Shown: one piece after another, positions 24,674 through 32,653 of the stretch | Numbering within the stretch: position 1 is the stretch's first letter | Layout of the letters: each line of letters begins with the position of its first letter | Assembly: GCA_025054695.1 (NCBI GenBank) | Contig: JANWZI010000023.1 | Location: 1 to 41,796 of the forward strand | From: Myxococcota bacterium | Lineage (GTDB): Bacteria > Myxococcota_A > Polyangia > Polyangiales > JANWZI01 | Length of the DNA: 41,796 nt | Direction of reading: 5' to 3' | The notes under the pieces: generated by a model | Databases searched by the model: none | What the model was told of the DNA's origin: nothing | What the model saw: only the letters and a program-made list of their open reading frames with translations | Translations under genes and position numbers: made by a program

Positions 24674-25792
24674 TCAGCCGCCGTCGGGCCGCCCTCCGTC
24701 GACACCGCCGTCTGCACGCGCAGCGCACGCGTCGCGCCGCGGGGGCGCTGGAGCCAGCCCCGCCCAGTGCGCGCGGTATCCGGTGAATCGCACCCCGACC
24801 GAGATCGCGTTGCATTCGACTCCGGGTCCGCCGGTTCCGGGAGTCGCGCGCAGATCTGCGATCCGGTCGAGCTGATTGCGCAGGATCTCGTACTGAGGAC
24901 TTCCCGGGCAGATCCCGACGGTCTCGGCGGTTTGCAGGATGTCCGTGATCGCCCAGCGCCCCGCGACCACAGCCGGCTCGAGGCGCGCGAGATCGCGCGA
25001 CAGCGTCCCGACGGCGAACCCTCCCGTCAGCCGCACGACGACGCTTCCGGCGGACGACTGGAAGAGCAGTTCGGTGCGCTCGGGCAAGGCCATCACGGCC
25101 CTCCATCCAGCCACGTACGCATTGTCATCGCGAACCAGCGGTCGATTTTCGTCGCCCATCACGAACCAGTCGTCGCGCACCCAGAAAAAGTCCTCACCCG
25201 CCCATTGCGGCGGCGGAAGCGGCTGCCCATCGGCGGTCCGCGGCCCCTCCGGGCCGAAAATCGGTTGCGCCGGAGGCCGACCGCCGCCGGGACCGGGCGT
25301 CGCGGCCACGGCGAAGCCCAGTGTGACGTCGACGCGCGGATCGTCGGCGCGGCCGTTGTAGCCGCGAATCCGCAGAACCACGGTTCCGTCTCCCGCCGCC
25401 TGAGCGGCGCGCGCCTGCCCCTCGAGGCCGACCAGGGTGACCGCGACGAGTGGGAACAGGTTTTCGCCGAACGAGTTGTCGATCCCGCCCTCCCCGTCCA
25501 GCACGTGGGGTGCTCCGCGCGCCGGCGGCCGGCACTCGACGTCCGGAACGGCGCCGTACGAGCAGCGCCCGTCGAGATCGAAGCCCGTGGTGCGCCACGC
25601 CTCGCCCTGGTCGAGAAATACGTCGCGCAGCGCGAAGACCATCTCCATGCTCCCGTCGTCCGAAACGTCGGGGCGGGGCGGAGGCACGACGCGCTCACAT
25701 GTCGAGGAGCTCGCGTCGCGGAGCAAAGTCGGGTCGTACACCTTGCAGGCGCACAATCCCAGCCATGCCCCCGCCAACGCCACGCGAAACAT
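24674..25792 (-). CDS. Lipoprotein of unknown function, paralogue of the gene at 23046-24194
   Basis: 372 aa. A signal peptide (MFRVALAGAWLGLCAC) with lipobox LCAC is followed by KVYDPTLL. The body is a diverged copy of the next gene downstream: LRDVFLDQ, WRTTGFDLDGRC, DGEGGIDNSFG, GYNGRADDPRV, RDDNAYV, GRWAITDILQTAE, VGICPGS, GTGGPGVECNAIS. The N-terminal CxVYDPxLL signature after the lipid Cys appears specific. No catalytic motif was recognised. The C-terminal tail is Gly/Asp-rich (DGGVDGGRPDGG). A -10-like box overlapping the rdgB stop codon lies seven bases before the ATG, so it may be transcribed on its own without a leader. Confidence 0.78.
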   Translation of the reverse strand: MFRVALAGAWLGLCACKVYDPTLLRDASSSTCERVVPPPRPDVSDDGSMEMVFALRDVFLDQGEAWRTTGFDLDGRCSYGAVPDVECRPPARGAPHVLDGEGGIDNSFGENLFPLVAVTLVGLEGQARAAQAAGDGTVVLRIRGYNGRADDPRVDVTLGFAVAATPGPGGGRPPAQPIFGPEGPRTADGQPLPPPQWAGEDFFWVRDDWFVMGDENRPLVRDDNAYVAGWRAVMALPERTELLFQSSAGSVVVRLTGGFAVGTLSRDLARLEPAVVAGRWAITDILQTAETVGICPGSPQYEILRNQLDRIADLRATPGTGGPGVECNAISVGVRFTGYRAHWAGLAPAPPRRDACAARADGGVDGGRPDGG

Positions 25793-25799
25793 CGCTGCG

Positions 25800-25805
25800 A
25801 TGCTA
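25800..25805 (-). promoter_or_regulatory. Candidate -10 box overlapping the rdgB stop codon
   Basis: On the minus strand TAGCAT followed by CGC ends seven bases before ATG 25792; its TAG is also the stop codon of the rdgB gene. Spacing and sequence match the box before the beta-helix gene (TAGCCTCGC, seven bases to ATG), suggesting a leaderless lipoprotein transcript. Confidence 0.4.
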
Positions 25806-26435
25806 ACAGAGCTCGGCTCGGCCCGGACGGTGACGGCCGAGCGCCACGAGAAGCGCAGCGGCGGCCCGCGCGCGGTGGCTCAGGGAGTTCTTTTCGGCTC
25901 GCGACAGCTCGGCCAGCGTCCGTCCATCGGAAAGCTCGAACAGCGGATCGTAGCCGAAGCCTCCCGATCCTCGCTCCCGGACGGCGATGCGCCCTTCGAG
26001 GACGCCTCGCGCGACCCACGGTCTTGGCCCGTGCGGTCCTCGCGGATCGATCCACGCGAGAACACATACGAAGCGCGCCCCGCGTCGCGCCTCCGGGACC
26101 CCAGCCAGGGCATCGAGGAGCGCGGCGCGGTTGCGGGCGTCGTCGCGAGGCTGTCCGCCCCAGCGCGCAGACCGCACGCCGGGGGCGCCGTCGAGCGCGT
26201 CCACGACGAGCCCGCTGTCGTCGGCCAGAACCGTCGCGCCACCGAGCACCGCGGACGCGATGCGGGCCTTGAGGGTCGCGTTCCCTTCGAACGAATCGCG
26301 GTGCTCCTCGACGAGGTCGAGAAGCCGGGGCTCGGGGAATGCCTCCAGACGCCACCCCCGCAACCCACCGAGCAAAGCGCGGATCTCCGCGAGCTTGCCC
26401 GCGTTGCTCGTCGCGAGAAAGACCGTTCGGTCCAT
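25803..26435 (-). CDS. rdgB: RdgB/HAM1 non-canonical purine NTP pyrophosphatase
   Basis: 210 aa. Family motifs are intact: the N-terminal TSNAGKLAEI, SFEGNATLKA near 48-57, LADDSGLVVDALDGAPGVRSARW at 70-92 (acidic metal and base site), GFGYDPLF near 159-166 and SHRARA near the end. It hydrolyses ITP, dITP and XTP to monophosphates and so keeps deaminated purines out of nucleic acids. The ATG overlaps the stop of the RNase PH gene (TAATG), the common rph-rdgB order. The C-terminal 15 residues are a basic extension. Confidence 0.95.
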   Translation of the reverse strand: MDRTVFLATSNAGKLAEIRALLGGLRGWRLEAFPEPRLLDLVEEHRDSFEGNATLKARIASAVLGGATVLADDSGLVVDALDGAPGVRSARWGGQPRDDARNRAALLDALAGVPEARRGARFVCVLAWIDPRGPHGPRPWVARGVLEGRIAVRERGSGGFGYDPLFELSDGRTLAELSRAEKNSLSHRARAAAALLVALGRHRPGRAELC

Positions 26436-27196
26436 TATCGGAGCGGCGGAGCGAGGCGCACCCCGGCCTGCTCGAGCACGCGACGCTGTAGTTCGACGAG
26501 CTCGGCGACACCGCGCAGACCGAGCTCGACGAGCCGTTCGAACCGGTCTCGGTCGACGGGGGCTCCCTCCGCGGTTCCCTGGACCTCCACGAGCGCCCCG
26601 GACTGCGTTCCGACGACGTTGAGATCCACCTCGGCGTCGGCGTCTTCTTCGTAACACAGATCCAGCCGTGCGCGTCCGCCGACCCAGCCGGCGCTGACCG
26701 CCGCGACCGGTTCTCGGATCACCCGCGCATCGACGAGGCCCCCTTTCCGAAGGCCGTCGAGCAGGAGCGCCACCGCGACGAAGCCGCCCGTGATCGACGC
26801 CGTTCGGGTGCCGCCGTCGGCGTCGAGCACGTCGCAGTCCACCGTGATCGTCCGCTCGCCCAGCGCGTCCAGGCGCAACGCCGCGCGCAACGAACGACCG
26901 ACGAGCCGCTGGATTTCCTGGACCCGACCGTCGATGGGACCGCGCCGACCGTCGCGCGCCTGCCGACGGCCGCTCGCGCACGGATGCATCGCATACTCGG
27001 CCGTGAGCCAGCCGCGCCCGGTGCCGCGCAAGAAGTCCCGCACCGTGTCCTCGATAGTCGCGACGCACAGCACGGTGGTGTTTCCACAGCGGTACAACAC
27101 CGAGGCCTCGGCATGTCGCAACGGACGCAGCTCGATGTGCACCGGGCGCAGGGCGTCGTCCGAACGCCCGTCGGCGCGCGTCCGTTCGTCACGCAT
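26435..27196 (-). CDS. rph: Ribonuclease PH
   Basis: 253 aa, normal for RNase PH. The start R-DGR-D-LRPV, then GNTTVLCVATIEDTV, RGTGRGWLTAEYAMHP, RVQEIQRLVGRSLRAA, TITVDCDVLDADGGTRTASITG, and DLCYEEDADAEVDLNVV are all diagnostic. It trims tRNA 3' ends by phosphorolysis as a hexamer. ATG 27196 overlaps the stop of the kinase gene by eight bases; the longer frame upstream is antisense noise. It is followed by rdgB with a one-base overlap. Confidence 0.96.
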   Translation of the reverse strand: MRDERTRADGRSDDALRPVHIELRPLRHAEASVLYRCGNTTVLCVATIEDTVRDFLRGTGRGWLTAEYAMHPCASGRRQARDGRRGPIDGRVQEIQRLVGRSLRAALRLDALGERTITVDCDVLDADGGTRTASITGGFVAVALLLDGLRKGGLVDARVIREPVAAVSAGWVGGRARLDLCYEEDADAEVDLNVVGTQSGALVEVQGTAEGAPVDRDRFERLVELGLRGVAELVELQRRVLEQAGVRLAPPLR

Positions 27197-29144
27197 CGAG
27201 CACCCGCTCTCGTCTCGACACCGCGAGGCCTTCGGACGACGCCGGCGGCAGCTCGATCTCGAAGGTCGCGCCGCGCCCGGCGGGGCCTTCGAGGCACCGG
27301 ATGGCACCTCCGTGGGCCGCGACGATCTGTTGCGTCAACGGCAACCCCAACCCCGTCCCCCCCTCCTTCGTCGTGTAGAAGAGGTCGAAGATGCGCTCGC
27401 GATCCCCAGCGGGGACGCCCGGCCCCTCGTCGAGGACACGCAACAGCGCCCCACCCCCCGGCGCACGCCGGGCCTGCACAACGACGCGATCGCCGGGCCG
27501 TGAGGCCTCGCGCGCATTGCGCAGCAGGTTGACCAGGGCCTGACGCATCTGCCCCTCGTCCACCGCCACCGGCGGCACGTCCGGGTCGATGTCGATCTCG
27601 AGATCGACGCCTGCAGCCGTCATTTCTCGGCGCACGAACGCGGCGACCTCGGCGATGAGCGAGGCGGGCGACTCGAGGCCGAGATGGGGCGTCGGAAGCC
27701 GCGCCAGCCTGAGGTATTCCTCGGTGATCGCGGTGAGCCGATCGATCTCGCGTTGGATCGCGCCGATCAACGCGCGGACCTCGGGGCCGGCCTCTCGCAT
27801 CTCCTCCTCGAGCATCTCGACGTTGAGACCGATGCTCGTGAGCGGATTGCGGACCTCGTGGGTCACGTGGGCCGCCATCCGCCCGATGGCAGCCAGCCGC
27901 TCCGTCTGGATGAGTCGCGCCTTGGTCCGCAGCGCCTCGGTCACGTCCTCGGCCACGATCAGCACGGCCGGCTGCTCCGCATCCGCACCCTCGGTCCCCG
28001 ACCGACCGCCGAGCGGCGTGACGAGCACGTCGACGAGCCGCTCGCCCTGCCCGAAGCGCACGGCGGAGAGCATCGACCGGTCGGCGCCCGCCACCACGCT
28101 GCGCACGGCCTCCTCGAGAGGCGCCAGTCGCGCGACCAGGTCGGTCTCGGTCAGCAGGCGACCGACTGCATCCGGCCCGAGCTCGAGCACCCGCGCGGCC
28201 GCCGGATTGGTGAGCCGGACGCGGCCCTGTGCGTCGACGACGACGACCGCCGCGCGCAGGTCCGCGAGGATCTGCGCCTGCATCCGTTGCAGCCTGAGGC
28301 GCGCTTCGTGCTCCTCGCGAAGGCGCTGGTCGCGTTGCACGAGCGCATCGACCATTCGTTCGATCTCGGCCGCCAGATGGCCGAGCTCGTCGTCTCGCGC
28401 CGGCACCAAACGCGCGTCGAGCTCGCCGCGTGCGATCCGCTGCACGCGGGTCACCAGTTGCGCGAGTGGCGCGAGCCGCCGCGCAGCATCCCACGTCACG
28501 AGCACGCCGACCAGCAGCGCGATGGCCGTCAGCACGCCGAGGCCGAGCGCGGTACGTCGTTCCGTCGCGGCCGCGTCGGCCCCCAGCGACGCGATGCGAC
28601 CCTCCAGGGCCCGACGCGCAGACCGCAGCCTTCGCTCGATGCTCCGCTCGGCCAGCCGCAGCTCGCGGGCGAGCTCGCCGTGGTCCGGGGAGCCTGGCGC
28701 GTCGAGCGCACGCAGCAACGCGTCGTAGCGAGCCTCGACCGCGCCCACCTCGCGACGCACCGCGCCGACCTGGGCCGCGAGCTCGACGAACAGGCGCCGG
28801 TCGTCTTCGGGCGGATCGGCGGAGAGCGCATGCTCGAGCCGCCGAGACAGCTCGAGCAGCCGTCCGGGGCGGATCCGCCGCGCCGCGGCGAGCCACGAGC
28901 GCGTCGCGACGTCCAGACGCGTCCCCGCTCCGTCGAGCACGGCGCCGAGTACCGACGCGTCGGTCTCGGCCCGGACGAGCTCGACCGCGATGGGAAGGTG
29001 ATCCCGGTGCAACCGTCGCAACTCGACCGCCGTCTCGGCGTGCCGCAGCGTGCTCAGGGTCGCCAGCGTCGCGAACGAGACGAGCACGACCGCGAACCCC
29101 AGAAAGATGCGCGTCGGAGTCGACAGTCGCCGGCCGCGGCCCAT
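27189..29144 (-). CDS. Membrane sensor histidine kinase (HAMP-PAS-HisKA-HATPase)
   Basis: 651 aa. Membrane helices lie at about 11-33 and 199-218, enclosing a helical periplasmic domain of about 165 residues like the four-helix sensor bundles. HAMP is at about 218-272, with a short coiled linker, a PAS-like domain at about 290-400 (VVVVDAQGRVRLTNPAAARVL), the H-box HVTHEVRNPLTSIG with H429, N-box NLLRNAREAS near 539-548, DEGPGVP at 572-578 and GGTGLGL at 595-601. No receiver domain and no neighbouring response regulator is present, so the partner is elsewhere. It starts 11 bases after the Bor-like lipoprotein gene and overlaps rph, giving an operon Bor-kinase-rph-rdgB. Confidence 0.92.
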   Translation of the reverse strand: MGRGRRLSTPTRIFLGFAVVLVSFATLATLSTLRHAETAVELRRLHRDHLPIAVELVRAETDASVLGAVLDGAGTRLDVATRSWLAAARRIRPGRLLELSRRLEHALSADPPEDDRRLFVELAAQVGAVRREVGAVEARYDALLRALDAPGSPDHGELARELRLAERSIERRLRSARRALEGRIASLGADAAATERRTALGLGVLTAIALLVGVLVTWDAARRLAPLAQLVTRVQRIARGELDARLVPARDDELGHLAAEIERMVDALVQRDQRLREEHEARLRLQRMQAQILADLRAAVVVVDAQGRVRLTNPAAARVLELGPDAVGRLLTETDLVARLAPLEEAVRSVVAGADRSMLSAVRFGQGERLVDVLVTPLGGRSGTEGADAEQPAVLIVAEDVTEALRTKARLIQTERLAAIGRMAAHVTHEVRNPLTSIGLNVEMLEEEMREAGPEVRALIGAIQREIDRLTAITEEYLRLARLPTPHLGLESPASLIAEVAAFVRREMTAAGVDLEIDIDPDVPPVAVDEGQMRQALVNLLRNAREASRPGDRVVVQARRAPGGGALLRVLDEGPGVPAGDRERIFDLFYTTKEGGTGLGLPLTQQIVAAHGGAIRCLEGPAGRGATFEIELPPASSEGLAVSRRERVLDA

Positions 29145-29155
29145 CCGCCGAGATC

Positions 29156-29566
29156 CTATCGCGCCGCCTGGTCGGGTCGAGCATCCGACGCGTGCGACGT
29201 CGTCGCCTGCCCCTGCCCCGCGCCCGACTCGCCTGCCGCGCCCTGGAGCGCCTGGCACGTCACGATCGATTCCGAGGGCGTGTACACCCCGAGCGTGAGC
29301 ACCCCGAGCACCGCCTGCGGCAGGCCGACCCGGTTCTCGATGCGCGCGATGCCCTGCGGACAGACCGTGCGGAGCTCGATTTCGTCCTGCGCATGAACGA
29401 GCCCGAAGACGAAGTGGTGTCGCCACAAGCGCATCGAGGGCCCGACCGGAACGCCCGCGACGACGTACGGGTGCCTCCAGCACCCCCCGAGCAGCGCGAT
29501 GCCGAGCAGGATCGCCAGTCTCGATGCGCGGGGCACGCGCCGCAGCACAGCACGAATGCGGGGCAT
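29156..29566 (-). CDS. Bor/Iss-like lipoprotein
   Basis: 136 aa. A signal with lipobox-like end (ALLGGC, Cys29) is followed by HHFVFGLVHAQDEIELRTVCP and then QAVLGVLTLGVYTPSESIVTC. The HHF-x-x-G and GVLTLGVYTP blocks with a paired Cys are the hallmark of the Bor family, outer-membrane lipoproteins known from lambdoid phage and plasmids (Bor, Iss; serum resistance in enterobacteria). In a soil-type bacterium the function is not known. The last 30 residues are a polar Ser/Ala/Gly/Gln tail absent from the short enterobacterial members. It lies 11 bases upstream of the kinase gene and could report envelope state to it (inference). Its start is only 26 bases from the divergent methyltransferase-like start. 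Confidence 0.75.
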   Translation of the reverse strand: MPRIRAVLRRVPRASRLAILLGIALLGGCWRHPYVVAGVPVGPSMRLWRHHFVFGLVHAQDEIELRTVCPQGIARIENRVGLPQAVLGVLTLGVYTPSESIVTCQALQGAAGESGAGQGQATTSHASDARPDQAAR

Positions 29567-29592
29567 TGACGAGCGGGTCCGGGCGGGCATGG

Positions 29593-30903
29593 ATGTCCAG
29601 CGACCCTGTGCGCACCGCGCCCAGTCCCCCCACTTCGCTGCGCCAGCGACTGCGGCGTGCGCTACTGGCCGACGTCGAGGCCCTCTTCGATCGCGATCCC
29701 GACCCCGGCGTGGAGCTTCTCGACGCCGTGCGCCTCGACCGCGCGGCCGTCGCGGCATGGCTGCGCGAAGCCTCCACGCTTCGCGCCGACGCGCTGGTCG
29801 AGGATCTGTGCCGCGCGCTCGCCCGTCGCGTCGAACGAATCCACCAATTCGTCGGCCGCCGTCCCGGCGACGAGCAAGCGTTCGGCGAGATGGCGTGCGC
29901 GCTGCTCGCAGCTCTGGCCGACGCGCTCGAGCAGCGTCCGGACGCGGATCTGGAGGCAGCCATTCGCCGCGTGCTGCGCGAGCACGGCGCACGGATCGGC
30001 CAGTGGCTGCGCGCGCAGGTCGGGCCCGGCGATCCGCAGGTCGTTGCGGGCCGATACACGCCCCAGACGCAGCTCCGGGTCCTCGGCCTCGACGTGGCAC
30101 GGCTGCGCGAGCCCATCCTCGACGTGGGCGCGGGCGCCGACGGATCGCTCGTCGCGCACCTGCGTTCGTGCGGTCTGGACGCCGTCGGCGGTATGGACAT
30201 CGAATCGAACGTCGCGCACGTCGAGCGCGCGAACTGGTACGAGCACGACTTCGGTGTCGAGCGCTGGGGCACCGTCATCAGCCATCAAGCCCTCTCGCTG
30301 CATCTATTGGCCGCCGCGCGACGTCGGGATGCCCATCGCGATGCCCTCGCCGCGGTCTACGCGCGGATCCTGCGGTCGCTGCGCCCCGCCGGTCGCTTCG
30401 TCTATGCCCCCTCGGTGCCCGACATCGAACGGCGGATTGCCGCGAACGGATTTCGCGTCGAGCACCACACCCTGCCCGAGGCGATGCGCCCGGCGCTGCT
30501 CGACCGGCTGGAAGCGCTTGGCGGGGTGCCCTTGGGCGTCGCGACCCACGTCATCCGACGGCGGGGCGGCCACGTGTCCCGGCGATTCGTCGACTTCGGT
30601 TCGGCCTCGAACCCGGACTCGGGCTCCGGCTCCGGCTCCGGCTCCGGCTCGGACTCGGGCTCGGACTCGGGCTCGGGCTCCGGCTCGGACTCGGGCTCGG
30701 ACTCGGACTCGGACTCGGTCTCGGTCTCGGCCTCGGTCTCGGTCTCGAGTTCGGTCTCGGTCTCGGGCTCGAACTCGGACTCGGGCTCGGACTCAGGCTC
30801 GGACTCGGACTCGGCCTCGGAGTCGGTTTCGGGCTCGGTGACGGGCTCGCAGCACCCCTCGGCCGCATCGACCGACCTGACCGCGGGCGTCAGGCTGCCG
30901 TGA
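29593..30903 (+). CDS. Methyltransferase-like protein with a Ser-Asp/Ser-Gly tail encoded by a hexamer array
   Basis: 436 aa as read. Residues 1-150 are helical, Arg/Leu/Ala-rich. A class-I SAM-methyltransferase-like core starts with motif [11 protein letters not shown] (about 176-185), then GGMDIESN as the acidic motif [15 protein letters not shown], and [13 protein letters not shown] as the later strand. From residue 337 to 436 the protein is Ser-rich with Ser-Gly/Asp/Val dipeptides, because the reading frame enters array 8; the natural domain ends near the [14 protein letters not shown] segment. The array has no stop in any frame, so the tail may be an accident of array insertion. ATG 29593 was chosen over 29524, which would overlap the divergent Bor gene. 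Its stop lies 14 bases inside the converging recD. The substrate is unknown. Confidence 0.7.
   Translation: MSSDPVRTAPSPPTSLRQRLRRALLADVEALFDRDPDPGVELLDAVRLDRAAVAAWLREASTLRADALVEDLCRALARRVERIHQFVGRRPGDEQAFGEMACALLAALADALEQRPDADLEAAIRRVLREHGARIGQWLRAQVGPGDPQVVAGRYTPQTQLRVLGLDVARLREPILDVGAGADGSLVAHLRSCGLDAVGGMDIESNVAHVERANWYEHDFGVERWGTVISHQALSLHLLAAARRRDAHRDALAAVYARILRSLRPAGRFVYAPSVPDIERRIAANGFRVEHHTLPEAMRPALLDRLEALGGVPLGVATHVIRRRGGHVSRRFVDFGSASNPDSGSGSGSGSGSDSGSDSGSGSGSDSGSDSDSDSVSVSASVSVSSSVSVSGSNSDSGSDSGSDSDSASESVSGSVTGSQHPSAASTDLTAGVRLP
30600..30849 (+). repeat. TCGGNC hexamer array (array 8), the longest in the window
   Basis: About 42 consecutive hexamers in strict six-base register, mainly CTCGGA/G/C/T with CTCCGG variants. 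It forms the 3' end of the methyltransferase-like gene and lies beside the 3' end of recD, between converging genes. Right of it, 30846-30873 is the 28-base flank shared with arrays 2 and 7. Confidence 0.92.
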
Positions 30904-32653
30904 GGCGCTCGCGCAGGCCGCTCGATCGCGCCACCCGTCGGCGAACGGCTGCGGCGACGACGTCGCGCGAGGCGTAGACGACGACGCGCCGGCGGGCACG
31001 GGTGACGGCCGTGTAAAGCAACTCCCGCGTCACGATGGGGCTCGGCTCCATCGGTAGCAGAACCGCCACGGCGTCGGCCTCGGATCCTTGCGCCTTGTGT
31101 ACGCTCATCGCGAACACCGTCTCGTGCGGGGGAAGCATCTGGGGCGGAATCGCACGCGGCCCCGACGCCGTGGGGAACCAGGCAACTAGCTCGTCGTTCT
31201 CGCCCGGGGCGAGCACGCCGATGTCCCCGTTGTACAGGTCGAGATCGTGCTCGTTGCGGGTGACGAGCACGGGACGGCCGTCGAAGAGCGTCTCGTGCCG
31301 TGCCCGCCCCTGCGAACGAAGCCGTTCGACGAAGCTCTCGTTGACAAGGGCGACGCTTGCGGGCCCGCGACGGTGGGCGCACAACACGCGAAATCGCTGC
31401 AACGCCGCGAGTCGTCGAGGAACGTCCCCGCTCGAGAGGTCCCGATACTGTGCCTGCAGCTCGCCGACGAGCTCGTCCGGCAGCGAGCTTCCCACGGGTG
31501 CGCGCAAGACGACCTCGTCCGAGCCGGGCCGTTCGAGCACCTCGAGCACGCGGTCGACGTCGCCCGCGCGGATGGCATCCGCCAGCCGCCCGATGGCGCC
31601 TTCCGCAGGATAGCGCCACGAACGCGCCAGTCGCACCACGCATCCGTCGAGCGCGTCGCTCGCGGCGCAGATGTCCCCGAGCACCGATCCGGCCTCCACG
31701 CTCGCCAGTTGATGCTCGTCGCCGAGCAACACCAGACGTGCGCCCGGCCGCAGCGCGTCCAGCAATCGCGACATGAGCACCAGGTCGACCATCGAGGCCT
31801 CGTCGACGATGACGACCTCGGACGGCAACGGGTCGTCGCGGTGATGCTGCACGGCGCGCTCGCCACCGCGGCCTTGACCGAGGGCCCGGTGGATGGTCAT
31901 CGCCTCGATCGCCCGCACCAAGGCGCCTCGAAACGACTGCTGCAAGGGCAGTTTCCCCAACTCGCTCTCGACCGCTTCGCGCAACCGCACCGCCGCCTTG
32001 CCGGTCGGCGCCAGCAGGGCGATCAGGGGCAACCTGCCAACCTTCTGGTTCGCCCACGCGGCGAGCAGGGCGACGATGCGCGCGACGATGGTGGTCTTGC
32101 CCGTTCCCGGCCCGCCAGTGATGACCACGAGCGGTCGCGTGAGCGTCTGGCGCACCGCGTCCCGCTGCCGCGAATCGGCCTCGGTAACCGAGGCGAACAG
32201 CGCGTCGAGCTGGGCCTCGACGTCCATGCCCTCGACGCGCACGGTGGCTTTCGCACGATCGCGCAGCGCCTCGGCGACGCGTCGTTCGTGCAGCCACATG
32301 CGGGCCAGGTAGAGCCGGTCGTCGTCCAGGACGAGCGGACACCCCTCCCGTCGTACGCCGACCGCAGGACTCCCCTGCAGGGCGGCGCGCCAGGCATCGA
32401 GCTCGGGCCATCGCATGCCCTGCACGTGCTTCGGATCGTCGAGCTCGGCCGTATCGACCGGCCGACCCGCGCACGCGCGCAGATCCACGCAGACATCGCC
32501 GACGGTGACGGCGCGGCTGGCGAGCGCGGCGCCCAGCTCGACCAGACGGTCGGACGAACCGCCCAGGCGCGAAAGCGCGGACGCAAACCACACGTCGAGC
32601 CGGCCGAGCGCGCCCGCCTTGCAAAGCGCCTCGAGGTCGGACGACGCGCTCAT
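30890..32653 (-). CDS. recD: Exodeoxyribonuclease V alpha subunit RecD
   Basis: 587 aa, close to E. coli RecD (608). It is an SF1 5'-3' helicase: Walker [10 protein letters not shown] at 180-188, motif Ia [12 protein letters not shown] near 213-224, Walker B VDEASMVD at 283-290, motif [20 protein letters not shown] at 311-327, and the C-terminal [14 protein letters not shown] then [14 protein letters not shown]. The N-terminal 150 residues are the usual RecB-contact region. ATG overlaps the recB stop by four bases (ATGA). With RecB and RecC it processes double-strand breaks for recombination. The stop is adjacent to the outer end of array 8. Confidence 0.95.
   Translation of the reverse strand: MSASSDLEALCKAGALGRLDVWFASALSRLGGSSDRLVELGAALASRAVTVGDVCVDLRACAGRPVDTAELDDPKHVQGMRWPELDAWRAALQGSPAVGVRREGCPLVLDDDRLYLARMWLHERRVAEALRDRAKATVRVEGMDVEAQLDALFASVTEADSRQRDAVRQTLTRPLVVITGGPGTGKTTIVARIVALLAAWANQKVGRLPLIALLAPTGKAAVRLREAVESELGKLPLQQSFRGALVRAIEAMTIHRALGQGRGGERAVQHHRDDPLPSEVVIVDEASMVDLVLMSRLLDALRPGARLVLLGDEHQLASVEAGSVLGDICAASDALDGCVVRLARSWRYPAEGAIGRLADAIRAGDVDRVLEVLERPGSDEVVLRAPVGSSLPDELVGELQAQYRDLSSGDVPRRLAALQRFRVLCAHRRGPASVALVNESFVERLRSQGRARHETLFDGRPVLVTRNEHDLDLYNGDIGVLAPGENDELVAWFPTASGPRAIPPQMLPPHETVFAMSVHKAQGSEADAVAVLLPMEPSPIVTRELLYTAVTRARRRVVVYASRDVVAAAVRRRVARSSGLRERLTAA

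Noticed and set aside
29566..29595. TTGACG at 29566 as -35 of the methyltransferase-like gene
   Set aside because: An 18-base spacer puts TGGATG at the -10, which overlaps the start codon and lacks the TANNNT pattern.
30551..30868. Open frames giving Pro-Ser or Gly-Leu repeat proteins over array 8 and the other arrays
   Set aside because: They exist only because the hexamer has no stop codons; they lack ribosome sites and start at chance ATG/GTG codons.
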